Positions 17,298 to 26,514 are shown, numbered from the stretch's first letter. The stretch is 64,000 bases of DNA from an uncultured Bacteroides sp. (GCF_963678845.1 NZ_OY787464.1:868001-932000), one strand, 5' to 3'. A program made the numbers and translations. The notes: a model not told the origin generated them from the letters alone.

Positions 17298-20183
17298 TTA
17301 TTTATAAATCTCTTTTGCTTTCACCTTTACAATCTTTCCAAAAGTTGCAAGCTTCTTCATATCAATCTTCTTAGCATTACCAACCACCACATAAGAGATT
17401 GGTTGCCCTTTTATATTTTGGTTGTAAAATCCCACTATTTCTTTTATGTCCATATTGGCAACGCCTTCAATTAGCTCTTTATTGGGATCTGACATATATC
17501 CCTCTTCCATTAAGGATGCTATTTTGGAAGATCGCTCACGTAAAGACGGATATTCATTATTTGCTTCGTTTACCACATTTTGTCTGGCAGTTGCAACTCT
17601 TTCTGCTTGTACAGGCATTTGCTTAATCAAAGATTCCAGCACCCCCATTGCATCTGTTGTTTTGTCACACTGAGTGGAAAGTATTGACAAAAACTGTCCC
17701 TTTTTATCCTTATATTTATACGGAGAAAGCTTGTAGGTGGCCTGAACACGATATGCTAAAGAGCGAAATTCTCTAATCTGCTGAAAAAGAATAGAACTCA
17801 TGCTCCCACCAAAGTAATTATTAAATAAAGCAGAAGCATATCTGGAAGAGGTATCTTGATTAACTCCTCCCTGAATATAACCTTCAACAATACTTTGAGA
17901 AGATTTAGGAGCATCAATAAAATAAACCGTTGGTACATTATATGCCTTAGTTTCCCTATAAACAGGGGAATTTGATGCAATGGCAATTTTTTCCATGTCA
18001 ATGTTCTTTATTATTTGGACAGCTACAACTCTGGCAGGCAAATTACCACAATAATGAATATCGCATTCTACCTTTTGGATTGCACCGAATTCTGCAATCA
18101 AATCTTCACCCTTTAAATTTTTAATTTCAGGGACCGATAAACGATTCAAATATTCGGATTTATCACCATAACGAACTTTACTTAGTAGCGCATTAGCCAG
18201 ATCATCGGGAGATCTTTTTATCGCTTTATATCTTAATTTTGCTTCATCAACTACTTGCTTCATCTTTTTGGGATCGGCTTTAACATGTTTCAAGAAGTTA
18301 CCAGTCAAAGAAAGAGTTTCATTAAAGTTCTTATCAAAACCTGATATCTGAACAATAAACTTATCTTTCTCTGCCTCAAAAGACAAAGTACTTCCCAAGT
18401 TTTGTAACTTGTCTCTAAATTGATTAAACGAAAGAGAGTCCGTGCCCAAAAGATGAAGATATGTTGCCATGGGAGACAATAGCTTAGATTCTAAAGTTCC
18501 TTTTCCATATTCTAAATTTAGAGTAAAGATATCATTCACCGGATTAGCCACAGCATAAAGAACAGCTTTTGGAGCTATCTGAATTACTTTCGCATCATTA
18601 TTGAAATCCAGAAAACGAGGGTGAGCATCTAGCGTTCTCATCTTCTCAATCTTTTTAGCATAATCAGATTTTGCTTCTGTGTTTTTAGGAACTATAGGTG
18701 CAAAATTAGGTTTGGTAAGATTGTTTTTCGGATAATTTCCTGTTTTTTTGGTGATCTGAAGATAATTTTCGGTAAAATATTTATTTGCTACCTTAACCAC
18801 ATCTTCTTTGGTAAGAGCATCAATCTCTTTAACTTCATTAAGATAATCATTCCAGCTTTTACCTTCAGAGAATAGAGATAGCATTTTCTGAGCCCGGGAA
18901 TCAATATCTTCAAGCTCTTTTTCATAATTTCTCATTTGCTCTAGTTTCAGGCTATTAAAAGATTCATCCGAGAAATCACCTATTTTCACTCTTTCTATTT
19001 CGTGCATTACTAATCTCTTGGCTTTCCCATAAGACTGAAATAGTATTTTAGGTACAGCCAGGACTCCAACTATTCCAGCTTCGTTCAAGCTTTTGCTTAT
19101 AGCCATGGCTTCCATCAGCTTTCCTTCAACAGTCAGTTTATTAAGATATCCTGTACCATTATCATTATTTAAAAGACTGACAACAATTCGAAGAGCTACC
19201 TCATCCTTATGATTAGCAGGAATGCCACGCCAACCCAGGACTAACAGTTTGATAACAGGAATGGGAAGTTTTACTTTAAACTCCTCTTTTCCTTTAAAAG
19301 GTGCTGGTTCAATAATCTCTCTTTGAGGAGCATTTCCTTTTCTTATACGAGAAAAGGTTTTCTCAAGAACAGGAAGAATTTCATCTGCATTAAAATCACC
19401 ACTTAAAATCAATCCCATATTACCTGCAACGTAATAATCTTCAAAGAACTTTCTCATTTCTGAAAGCTTTGGATTCTTAAGATTTTCAGTACTACCTACA
19501 ATTGGGAAAGCATAAGGATGCGGTGCAGCAAAACGTTCTATAGCTTTCTCAAAAGCCTGATAACCCATTGCGTCATTATACATGTTTTTTTCTTCGTAAA
19601 CTGTTTCCAATTCACTTTGGAAAAGACGAAAAACCGGATTAATTAAACGTTCACTATTTATTTCAGCCCATTGATTAATGTACTGAGGAGAAAAAACATT
19701 ATGATAGATGGTGCAGTCATAAGAAGTACCTGCATTCAGTTTGCTACCACCATATTTGGAAATAAGACTATTAAATTCATTAGGAATTGCATACTCAGCC
19801 GAACAAATAGTTAGTGCATTTATCTCTTTTTGAATTTGTTCGCGCTTCTCTTTATCCTTTGTTGCTGCCAGTTCATCATATTTCTGTGCAATCGAGTCTA
19901 ACAAAACTTTCTCGGCCTTGTAATCCGTTGTACCTATTTTATCAGTGCCTTTGAACATCATGTGTTCAAAATAATGAGCAATACCTGTATTCGGGCAATC
20001 TTTTGATCCGGCTTTTACTACCACTGCCCCAAAAACCTTTGGTTGAGAATGATCCTCATTGAGCCAAACGGAAAGACCATTACTCAATTTGTACTCTATT
20101 ACATTAAGAGATTCCGGAAGTTGAGCATGTGACAAACCACTCAACAAACCACAAAGAATTGCTGATACCACCTTTTTTTTCAT
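17298..20183 (-). CDS. M16 family zinc metallopeptidase (two-domain)
   Basis: A 961-residue insulinase-family peptidase with a signal peptide (VVSAILCGLLSGLSHA), so probably periplasmic. The inverted zinc motif HxxEH is at residues 70-74 (HYFEH), and the distal Glu is in the ETVYEEKNMY segment. The protein contains two M16 modules; the second (from about residue 560) has no HxxEH and is structural, as in PqqL-like single-chain enzymes. It is the third gene of a run with the DivIC-like and small membrane genes, 15 nt downstream of the latter. The substrates are probably peptides, but this is not shown by sequence. Confidence 0.9.
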   Translation of the reverse strand: MKKKVVSAILCGLLSGLSHAQLPESLNVIEYKLSNGLSVWLNEDHSQPKVFGAVVVKAGSKDCPNTGIAHYFEHMMFKGTDKIGTTDYKAEKVLLDSIAQKYDELAATKDKEKREQIQKEINALTICSAEYAIPNEFNSLISKYGGSKLNAGTSYDCTIYHNVFSPQYINQWAEINSERLINPVFRLFQSELETVYEEKNMYNDAMGYQAFEKAIERFAAPHPYAFPIVGSTENLKNPKLSEMRKFFEDYYVAGNMGLILSGDFNADEILPVLEKTFSRIRKGNAPQREIIEPAPFKGKEEFKVKLPIPVIKLLVLGWRGIPANHKDEVALRIVVSLLNNDNGTGYLNKLTVEGKLMEAMAISKSLNEAGIVGVLAVPKILFQSYGKAKRLVMHEIERVKIGDFSDESFNSLKLEQMRNYEKELEDIDSRAQKMLSLFSEGKSWNDYLNEVKEIDALTKEDVVKVANKYFTENYLQITKKTGNYPKNNLTKPNFAPIVPKNTEAKSDYAKKIEKMRTLDAHPRFLDFNNDAKVIQIAPKAVLYAVANPVNDIFTLNLEYGKGTLESKLLSPMATYLHLLGTDSLSFNQFRDKLQNLGSTLSFEAEKDKFIVQISGFDKNFNETLSLTGNFLKHVKADPKKMKQVVDEAKLRYKAIKRSPDDLANALLSKVRYGDKSEYLNRLSVPEIKNLKGEDLIAEFGAIQKVECDIHYCGNLPARVVAVQIIKNIDMEKIAIASNSPVYRETKAYNVPTVYFIDAPKSSQSIVEGYIQGGVNQDTSSRYASALFNNYFGGSMSSILFQQIREFRSLAYRVQATYKLSPYKYKDKKGQFLSILSTQCDKTTDAMGVLESLIKQMPVQAERVATARQNVVNEANNEYPSLRERSSKIASLMEEGYMSDPNKELIEGVANMDIKEIVGFYNQNIKGQPISYVVVGNAKKIDMKKLATFGKIVKVKAKEIYK

Positions 20184-20198
20184 TTTATTATATTTTTT

Positions 20199-20537
20199 CT
20201 ACTTGCTTCCTTCTTCCTGAGGCAAACGGAAAGCTGTATATAGCTCCAGTACGGCAGCAATAGTGAGAGTAAGCATCCACTCATTACCATGAGGAAGAGT
20301 AAACATCAACACTCCTGTAATCACAAGAAAAAGAGCACCAAATATTTGCTGACGGTAAAGGCGCTTTATTATAAGATCTTTCCCCTGATACCTGTTAAGG
20401 ATTTGGACAACTGCCACAGCCAAAGCTCCAGCACTATATAGATAAGGAGAAAGATTCCAGTGGGTAATGTATGATGCAGCTCCTGTAAGTAAAAGCACTG
20501 CTCCTATTATAAAAATTAATGACTGATATTTTTTCAT
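20199..20537 (-). CDS. Four-helix integral membrane protein, unknown function
   Basis: A 112-residue protein with four predicted transmembrane segments (about residues 7-24, 31-47, 64-81, 86-103) separated by short charged turns. I do not recognise the family. Its start overlaps the stop of the DivIC-like gene by 4 nt (ATGA), so the two are translationally coupled. Confidence 0.75.
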   Translation of the reverse strand: MKKYQSLIFIIGAVLLLTGAASYITHWNLSPYLYSAGALAVAVVQILNRYQGKDLIIKRLYRQQIFGALFLVITGVLMFTLPHGNEWMLTLTIAAVLELYTAFRLPQEEGSK

Positions 20538-20857
20538 TTTTGAGGTTCCTCTTCTGTCTTTTCATCTTGAATGACATAAATGTCTTCGTTGGGTTTCTTC
20601 ATTAAATACTTTTCCCGTGCCACTTTTTCAATAGAACGTGGATTAGTTGTCAGTTCGTTTAGTCGTTTTGTGTTTTTGTTATAATCCGTCTGATATTCTT
20701 TTATACTCTCGTGAAGCTTGTTTATCTTCCGGATATTTGAAACACGACGCACCATACTGTTCTCATCAAGAAAACCAATGATAGTCACAAAGATAAGTAC
20801 TGTGATCCAGTATTTATGCTTCCTGATAAAGTTCCAGATAGTAAGAAGTTTAATCAT
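20534..20857 (-). CDS. FtsB/DivIC-family septum formation initiator protein
   Basis: A small bitopic division protein of 107 residues. A basic N-terminus precedes one transmembrane helix (YWITVLIFVTIIGFL). A coiled coil follows (RRVSNIRKINKLHESIKEYQ...), ending in the signature EKVAREKYLMKKPNEDIYVI. Family members bridge the division septum by pairing with FtsL/FtsQ homologues. A -7 element lies 25-32 nt upstream. It is the first gene of the minus-strand operon. Confidence 0.88.
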   Translation of the reverse strand: MIKLLTIWNFIRKHKYWITVLIFVTIIGFLDENSMVRRVSNIRKINKLHESIKEYQTDYNKNTKRLNELTTNPRSIEKVAREKYLMKKPNEDIYVIQDEKTEEEPQK

Positions 20858-20881
20858 TTTACATTAAGTTGAATATGGTTA

Positions 20882-20889
20882 CAAAGATA
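20882..20889 (-). promoter_or_regulatory. Promoter -7 element of the divIC-like operon
   Basis: Read on the minus strand this is TATCTTTG, a perfect TAnnTTTG match, 25 nt before the start codon at 20857. Confidence 0.5.
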
Positions 20890-20932
20890 GAAATATTTCT
20901 TAACCTACGTTTTAATAATCGATAATTTAATG

Positions 20933-20940
20933 TACATTTG
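20933..20940 (+). promoter_or_regulatory. Promoter -7 element of dnaX
   Basis: TACATTTG matches TAnnTTTG and lies 31 nt before the dnaX start codon. It is arranged divergently with the divIC-like promoter in the same 114-bp spacer. Confidence 0.5.
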
Positions 20941-20971
20941 CAGAGATTGAAAAAGAAAGTATCCGGAGAAT

Positions 20972-22771
20972 ATGGAAAATTATATCGTATCGGCTCGTAA
21001 ATATCGTCCATCAACATTTGAATCTGTTGTGGGGCAAAAGTCATTAACTACAACATTAAAGAATGCCATTGCCACTCAAAAGCTGGCACATGCATATTTA
21101 TTTTGTGGTCCTCGTGGTGTGGGAAAAACTACTTGCGCCCGTATTTTTGCAAAAACCATCAATTGTTTGAACCTGACAGCCGAAGGTGAAGCTTGCAATG
21201 AATGTGAATCATGTAAAGCTTTCAATGAACAGCGATCTTATAATATTCATGAACTGGATGCGGCCTCAAATAATAGTGTGGACGACATCAGACTTCTTAT
21301 CGAGCAAGTGCGCATCCCGCCACAGATTGGTAAATACAAAGTATACATTATTGATGAGGTTCATATGCTGTCAACAGCAGCATTCAATGCATTCCTTAAA
21401 ACATTGGAAGAACCTCCCAAACATGCAATTTTTATTCTTGCCACAACTGAAAAGCATAAACTTTTGCCAACAATTCTTTCTCGTTGTCAGATTTATGATT
21501 TCAACAGAATCAGTGTGCAGGATACGGTTAATCACCTTACTTATGTAGCTCAAAAAGAAGGAATCAACGCAGAACCTGATGCATTAAATGTAATAGCACA
21601 GAAAGCTGACGGTGGTATGCGTGATGCTTTATCAATATTTGATCAGGTTGTAAGTTTTACCGGGGGAAATGTACAATATAAAAGTGTTATTGAGAACCTG
21701 AATGTTCTTGATTATGAATATTATTTCCGACTAACCGACAAGTTTATTGAAAATAATGTAAGTGACACACTGCTTATCTTTAATGATATTCTGAACAAAG
21801 GATTCGAAGGCAGTCACTTTATTACCGGACTAGCTTCTCATTTCAGAGATCTATTGGTGAGCAGGGATAATGAAACTCTTCAACTGCTGGAAGTTGGAGC
21901 CAGCATTCGTGAACGTTACAAAGAGCAGGCAGCCAAATGCAATCCTAAATTCCTCTATAAGGCGATGAAAATCTCTAACGAGTGCGATTTAAATTATCGT
22001 GTAAGCAAGAATAAACGTTTTTTGGTAGAGCTAACATTGATTCAGCTTGCACAATTGACTGCGGAACCTGATGATGAAAGCCATGGGCGTAGCCCTAAAC
22101 AATCTATAAAACCAGTCTTCACACAGCAAAATAATGCTACGGTACAGCAACAAGTAGCTGCACCAGTTTCTCAGAATGGACAAACATTCTCTTCTCAGAA
22201 TGTTGCTTCAAATGCCCAACATGGTGTTCCGCCACAAATTCATAATAATCCGGTACCTAATATTAGTATAAGGAAGGAAGAAAAGAAAGTTCCTGTTATA
22301 AAAGCAGGAAGTTTAGGAATATCCATAAAGAATCCATACCAGAGCGAGCAGAATAAAAAGGAAAAAGTATCAGAAAAGACTCCATCCATAAATAAGAACG
22401 AGGATGATTTTGCTTTCAACGATAGAGATCTGACTCATTATTGGTTGGAATTTGCTAATGCTTTACCCATTGAACAAAGAGGCATCATGATGCGAATGAA
22501 AAATTCCTCTCCAAAATTATTATCTGCCACTTCTTTTGAAATGGTAGTAGATAATGAAATTGTTGCTAAAGACGTTACAACTATGATTCCTCAAATTCAG
22601 AATTATCTGCGTACGCAATTGCACAATAGCAAAATCACAATGAATGTTCGTGTTAGCGAAGCTCTGGAAACAGTTCGTGCCTATAGCCGAGTAGAGCGTT
22701 TTCAAATGATGGCGCAAAAGAATTCTGATCTGATGAAGTTAAAAAAAGCTTTCGGATTAGAACTTTCATAG
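20972..22771 (+). CDS. dnaX: DNA polymerase III subunit gamma/tau
   Basis: The clamp-loader ATPase subunit. Residues ~1-240 are the AAA+ module: the Walker A region FCGPRGVGKTT, a four-Cys zinc site (CLNLTAEGEACNECESC), Walker B VYIIDEVHML and sensor ATTEKHKLLPTILSRCQ. A helical collar follows (about 245-370), then a Gln/Asn-rich variable linker (about 380-440), then a tau-like C-terminal domain. The 599-residue length is usual for Bacteroidetes, which make a single long form. No slippery A-run suited to programmed frameshifting was noticed. Confidence 0.95.
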   Translation: MENYIVSARKYRPSTFESVVGQKSLTTTLKNAIATQKLAHAYLFCGPRGVGKTTCARIFAKTINCLNLTAEGEACNECESCKAFNEQRSYNIHELDAASNNSVDDIRLLIEQVRIPPQIGKYKVYIIDEVHMLSTAAFNAFLKTLEEPPKHAIFILATTEKHKLLPTILSRCQIYDFNRISVQDTVNHLTYVAQKEGINAEPDALNVIAQKADGGMRDALSIFDQVVSFTGGNVQYKSVIENLNVLDYEYYFRLTDKFIENNVSDTLLIFNDILNKGFEGSHFITGLASHFRDLLVSRDNETLQLLEVGASIRERYKEQAAKCNPKFLYKAMKISNECDLNYRVSKNKRFLVELTLIQLAQLTAEPDDESHGRSPKQSIKPVFTQQNNATVQQQVAAPVSQNGQTFSSQNVASNAQHGVPPQIHNNPVPNISIRKEEKKVPVIKAGSLGISIKNPYQSEQNKKEKVSEKTPSINKNEDDFAFNDRDLTHYWLEFANALPIEQRGIMMRMKNSSPKLLSATSFEMVVDNEIVAKDVTTMIPQIQNYLRTQLHNSKITMNVRVSEALETVRAYSRVERFQMMAQKNSDLMKLKKAFGLELS

Positions 22772-22830
22772 TTTACTCTCTCAATTAAATAGAGAAATAA
22801 AACAATTCTGAAATTTATTCTCCAAAAAAA

Positions 22831-22865
22831 AATCATTCACCAATAAAAAATATTGGCGAATGATT
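22831..22865 (-). terminator. Terminator of the queuosine operon (repeat copy 2)
   Basis: The arms 22831-22845 and 22851-22865 form a 15-bp stem with one mismatch and a 5-nt loop. On the minus strand the stem is followed by nine U residues, so it terminates queF transcripts. The arm shares AATCATTCACCA with the hairpin at 16766. Confidence 0.85.
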
Positions 22866-22902
22866 TAGAAAGTATAATGAATGGTTAGGGAAACATAAGG
22901 AA

Positions 22903-23358
22903 TTACTTTCTATTCATAAGTCGGTAATTTGCTATTTCTTCATATTTTGTTCCGGAACGTCCATAGTTGCAATAAGGATAAATAGAGATTCCTCCGCGAG
23001 GAGTAAAAATTCCTGTTACTTCTATATATTTTGGATCCATTAAGCGGATTAAATCTTTCATTATTATATTCACACAATCTTCATGAAAAGCCCCATGATT
23101 TCTGAAACTGAACATATATAGTTTCAGACTCTTACTCTCCACCATCTTTACATCAGGAATATATGAAATACGGATTTCCGCAAAATCGGGTTGTCCGGTT
23201 ATAGGACAAAGACTCGTAAACTCCGGACAGTTAAACTGTACCCAGTAATCATTCCCCGGATGTTTATTATCAAATGCTTCCAATACTTCAGGAGCATAGT
23301 CATTTTTATATTCTGTCTTCCCCCCCAAAAGAGAAAGCTGTTCTTTTAACTCTGTCAT
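22903..23358 (-). CDS. queF: NADPH-dependent 7-cyano-7-deazaguanine reductase QueF
   Basis: QueF reduces the nitrile preQ0 to the amine preQ1, the step that makes the queuosine precursor inserted by Tgt. The 151-residue length fits the unimodular (YkvM-type) class. The catalytic Cys is in FTSLCPITGQPDF and the partner Asp follows it. The QueF NADPH motif is seen as ESKSLKLYMFSFRNHGAFHED. The C-terminus carries FTPRGGISIYPYCNYG. It is the last gene of the transporter-queC-queF operon. Confidence 0.95.
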   Translation of the reverse strand: MTELKEQLSLLGGKTEYKNDYAPEVLEAFDNKHPGNDYWVQFNCPEFTSLCPITGQPDFAEIRISYIPDVKMVESKSLKLYMFSFRNHGAFHEDCVNIIMKDLIRLMDPKYIEVTGIFTPRGGISIYPYCNYGRSGTKYEEIANYRLMNRK

Positions 23359-23374
23359 AAATCCTATATTTACA

Positions 23375-24046
23375 TTATTTTTTAAAGCTTTTTCTTTTAA
23401 GATATTCTTGCAAACCGTGATTTCTCAACTTACAAGACGGACAATGTCCACATCCATCTGCCGGAATTCCGTTATAACAAGTCAATGTTTCATTGCGAAC
23501 AAGATCAAATACCCCAAGTTCATCAGCCAAAGCCCATGTATCTGTTTTATCAATCCACATCAATGGAGTATGAATCACAAATTGTTCATCCATAGCCAGA
23601 TTGATTGTTACGTTCAATGATTTGATAAACGAATCACGGCAATCGGGATAGCCACTAAAATCTGTCTGTGAAACCCCTGTTACTAAGTGGCGAACACCAT
23701 GCTCACGAGCAAAAACAGCAGCGATACTTAAAAAAAATAAATTTCTTCCCGGTACAAATGTATTAGGGAATGAATCGGCAGGTTTTTCCTGATCCATTTC
23801 TATGGAGCTGTCAGTTAATGAATTTGCACCTAGCTTACCTATAAAGGAAGCATCTATCTGATGAAATTCCACCTCTGCTTTTTCAGCAATATTGCGTGCA
23901 ATCTCCACTTCATTCTGATGCTTCTGCCCATAAAGAAAACTCAGAGCATATACTTTCTTAAATTGTTTTTTAGCCCAAAAGAGGCAAGTAGTTGAGTCTT
24001 GTCCACCACTAAACAAAACTACAGCCGATTCATTAGTTATTTTCAT
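23375..24046 (-). CDS. queC: 7-cyano-7-deazaguanine (preQ0) synthase QueC
   Basis: QueC converts 7-carboxy-7-deazaguanine to preQ0 using ATP and ammonia. The PP-loop is at residues 9-17 (LFSGGQDST). The zinc-binding cluster is CGHCPSCKLR near the C-terminus, with an upstream Cys in TCYNGIPADGC. The 223-residue length is standard. Its start codon overlaps the transporter stop by one base (TAATG), so expression should follow that of the transporter and its leader. queD and queE are not in the window. Confidence 0.95.
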   Translation of the reverse strand: MKITNESAVVLFSGGQDSTTCLFWAKKQFKKVYALSFLYGQKHQNEVEIARNIAEKAEVEFHQIDASFIGKLGANSLTDSSIEMDQEKPADSFPNTFVPGRNLFFLSIAAVFAREHGVRHLVTGVSQTDFSGYPDCRDSFIKSLNVTINLAMDEQFVIHTPLMWIDKTDTWALADELGVFDLVRNETLTCYNGIPADGCGHCPSCKLRNHGLQEYLKRKSFKK

Positions 24047-24726
24047 TAAATATCTTTTATTTTAATCACACTGTATGAGATATCTTCATCATAAACATCA
24101 GTTCCTTCTACCCGTTTCACGTAATTCACAACTCTGCGGGTAATTGGAAGAACCAATATCTCAAACATTATTTTAGCAACTGTTTCTACCATAATAATCT
24201 GAAAAACTACATTTAGAGGAATCACAAAAAGGAAACCAACAGTAGTAAAGACAAGAGTATCGGCTAGTTCTCCTACAACTGTAGAAGCAATAGCTCTCTG
24301 TCCAAACTTCTTTCCCTTGTGCATTATCTTCATTCGGCTCATCACATAAGCATTCAGAAAAGAACCTACAAGAAAAGCGAGTAAGCTGGCAAGTGCAATA
24401 CGAGGTGTTTGTGCAAGAACTGAAGCATAAGAATCCTGCATCATCCAATGAGATGCCGGAGGAAGAATTATCGAAATCTGGAACAGCAGTATTGCCAGAA
24501 AATTCACAGCAAAAGCAGTCCAGATGATAAGTCTTGCTTTACGAAAGCCCCAAACTTCTGTAATGCAATCATTTATAACATAGGAAATTGGGAAAATAAT
24601 CAATCCTGCAGTAGAAGGAAAACCAAAAATTTGAAATTGCTTAACTGCAAGAATGTTAGAAAGAACAAGGCATATACTAAAGAGTATGCCCATAAGCATA
24701 AAAGAGACAGTAACTTTACTTTTCAT
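24046..24726 (-). CDS. Queuosine precursor transporter (YhhQ/DUF165 family)
   Basis: A 226-residue inner-membrane protein with six or so hydrophobic segments. The family takes up preQ0/preQ1 or related deazaguanines. Family signatures are the first helix (LMGILFSICLVLSNILAVKQ), FPISYVINDCITEVWGFRKAR and GSFLNAYVMSRMK. It is the first gene of the operon with queC and queF, which fits a combined salvage and synthesis unit. Its 65-nt leader folds like a preQ1-I riboswitch (24731-24762) that would reach to within 4 nt of the start codon. Confidence 0.92.
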   Translation of the reverse strand: MKSKVTVSFMLMGILFSICLVLSNILAVKQFQIFGFPSTAGLIIFPISYVINDCITEVWGFRKARLIIWTAFAVNFLAILLFQISIILPPASHWMMQDSYASVLAQTPRIALASLLAFLVGSFLNAYVMSRMKIMHKGKKFGQRAIASTVVGELADTLVFTTVGFLFVIPLNVVFQIIMVETVAKIMFEILVLPITRRVVNYVKRVEGTDVYDEDISYSVIKIKDI

Positions 24727-24730
24727 TTTT

Positions 24731-24762
24731 CTTGTTTTTTACGTGGTTTATCAAGCACACGA
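24731..24762 (-). promoter_or_regulatory. Candidate preQ1-I riboswitch
   Basis: On the minus strand, P1 is CGTG (24761-24758) paired with CACG (24745-24742). The loop contains CTTG (24755-24752), and the A-rich tail AAAAAA (24740-24735) is followed by CAAG (24734-24731). CTTG and CAAG can pair as P2, giving the H-type pseudoknot of the preQ1-I class. Aligned with the B. subtilis queC aptamer, the ligand-pairing C17 and the A-tract are kept. P2 differs in sequence but still pairs. The tail ends 4 nt before the transporter ATG, so control of translation is likely. The fold was worked out by hand and is not computed. Confidence 0.7.
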
Positions 24763-24798
24763 CCTTTATTCAAGGCTTCGTATTTTTTATTTCGGGCA

Positions 24799-24806
24799 CA
24801 AAGGTA
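24799..24806 (-). promoter_or_regulatory. Promoter -7 element of the queuosine operon
   Basis: On the minus strand it reads TACCTTTG, matching TAnnTTTG. Transcription would start near 24792, so the riboswitch candidate lies fully inside the leader. Confidence 0.55.
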
Positions 24807-24935
24807 AGTATTTTATTATAGAAAATGAAAGCAAAGATCGTTAAAAGTAAAAAAAATGAAGATGAATCGCATAAGAAACAGAATAACATTTTGTATAACC
24901 AATCTCCTGAATAGAGCTAGAAACAGGAAGGAAAA

Positions 24936-24963
24936 AGGGCACTCAATTTGCATTGAGTGCCCT
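24936..24963 (-). terminator. Terminator of the FadL-type porin gene
   Basis: A 12-bp perfect stem (AGGGCACTCAAT and complement) with a 4-nt loop, followed by a U run on the minus strand, 25 nt after the stop codon. Confidence 0.9.
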
Positions 24964-24987
24964 AATCTCTCTTTTTGTTAGTTATCT

Positions 24988-26514
24988 TTAGAAAGTATAA
25001 TCTACCCCCACACCAAATACTTTATTTGTACGGGTGAAAACATCTGTTCCTGCAAGACCTGTTCCATTATAGCCTGTACTCTTAGAATCTTCAGCAGTCG
25101 ACTTAGAGACTTTAGTATATTTATCATAGTTAGTGAAGAAATATGCCACATTCACCTTTAAGCTCTTTGTCAGCTTGAATGCTGCTCCCATACCTACAGA
25201 ATAAGAGCTAGTAGTAAAACTCATATCAGACATATAACCATCCTGCAAATCATAATTTGTACTTTGGTAACCACCGCTCACAAGAATACGATCTGTAACA
25301 TCCCATTCAGCACCGGCAAGATATTCATCTGTTCCTCCACTTAAATATTTCTGCTTGTTATTTGCCATTTTAGCATCTTTATCATAATAATGGTTCAATC
25401 CCAATGAAGCACGTACAGTAGGAAGAATTGAATACTGAGCGCCAATAGTAAACATAGCTGGAATATCATTAGGAGTATTTACTCCATGATCATAAGCAAG
25501 TACACCTGTAGAGTTTATTTTGGTTTTATTCTCTATATTAAGATTTGTTCTGAATTCGTATTTAGCACCTATATTCAGTTTTCCAATTTTATAGTCCAGA
25601 CCAATAATCGGAGTAATTCCCCATCCGCTTTGATCACAATCTAATTCTTTATCTGTTGAACCTGCAGATACTGCTGAAATTGCATTTGCCGCAGAGGTAT
25701 ATTGAGTAGCTGCAGCTGTATATTGAGCGGCAGCACTAGCATTTCCGGCAGCAGTAGCAGCAGCGGCGGCAGCAGTAGCAGCAGCGGCATTTGTTGTGTA
25801 TTGATCCTTAGCACCTTGCAATTGTGCCTTTACTGTAGGATCATTCAGATTAACCATATCACCACCTTTAAAGTTTGCACTTATATTTCTTAAGTAACCA
25901 AAATAGCTGTTGCTTACATAATTCATACGTCCGCCACCAAATACTGCAAGATTATCGTTTAATTTATAAGTAGCTCCTAGCTGTAAACCAAAGATATACT
26001 GACGACCTTCCATAAAACTACTTACAGCATATTGATTTGTCCCAGCAAATCCTACTTTTGAAAGAATTACTGGAATCATTGCAACTTTTGATTCAAAAGA
26101 AGCCAACCCGTCATTAAAAGTGGCTTTACCACCACCACCTGTTACAGCAAAGCTTCCTGAAAAAGTCCAGTTTTTCTTCTTATAAGCTGCCTGAAAGCTC
26201 GGAATGAAAGGAGCTGAAGCTTCACCCTTAAATTCTTTAGTTGCAGATCCTCCGTTTCCTACGAATGGAGCAAAAGTAGAATTAATGGTTCTTGTTTGGA
26301 AAGCACTCTGTCCATTAAAAGACAAATGAAAACCATCATTCAGGAAAGCAACACCCGCTGGATTAGAATAAACAGCATCAATTTCGGTTGACGCACCACG
26401 GGCAATATTACGAAGAAAAGCAACGTTCTGATTTGTATTTGTTAAAAGCCCCCCTGCAAAAGTTGGAACTGAAACGATTAATAGCATAATGCTAATCAGG
26501 GATAATTTTTTCAT
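24988..26514 (-). CDS. OmpP1/FadL-family outer-membrane transporter
   Basis: A 14-strand outer-membrane barrel related to E. coli FadL, which passes hydrophobic substrates. The start at 26514 (MKKLSLISIML) gives a signal peptide cleaved after TFA. The mature N-terminus has the FadL hatch signature (GASTEIDAVYSNPAGVAFL). Repeated barrel strands end in a terminal aromatic (VGVDYTF). Residues ~240-290 hold a low-complexity insertion rich in Ala and Thr with a repeated QYTxAA pattern, probably in an external loop. The substrate is unknown. It is monocistronic between its own promoter and terminator. Confidence 0.88.
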   Translation of the reverse strand: MKKLSLISIMLLIVSVPTFAGGLLTNTNQNVAFLRNIARGASTEIDAVYSNPAGVAFLNDGFHLSFNGQSAFQTRTINSTFAPFVGNGGSATKEFKGEASAPFIPSFQAAYKKKNWTFSGSFAVTGGGGKATFNDGLASFESKVAMIPVILSKVGFAGTNQYAVSSFMEGRQYIFGLQLGATYKLNDNLAVFGGGRMNYVSNSYFGYLRNISANFKGGDMVNLNDPTVKAQLQGAKDQYTTNAAAATAAAAAATAAGNASAAAQYTAAATQYTSAANAISAVSAGSTDKELDCDQSGWGITPIIGLDYKIGKLNIGAKYEFRTNLNIENKTKINSTGVLAYDHGVNTPNDIPAMFTIGAQYSILPTVRASLGLNHYYDKDAKMANNKQKYLSGGTDEYLAGAEWDVTDRILVSGGYQSTNYDLQDGYMSDMSFTTSSYSVGMGAAFKLTKSLKVNVAYFFTNYDKYTKVSKSTAEDSKSTGYNGTGLAGTDVFTRTNKVFGVGVDYTF

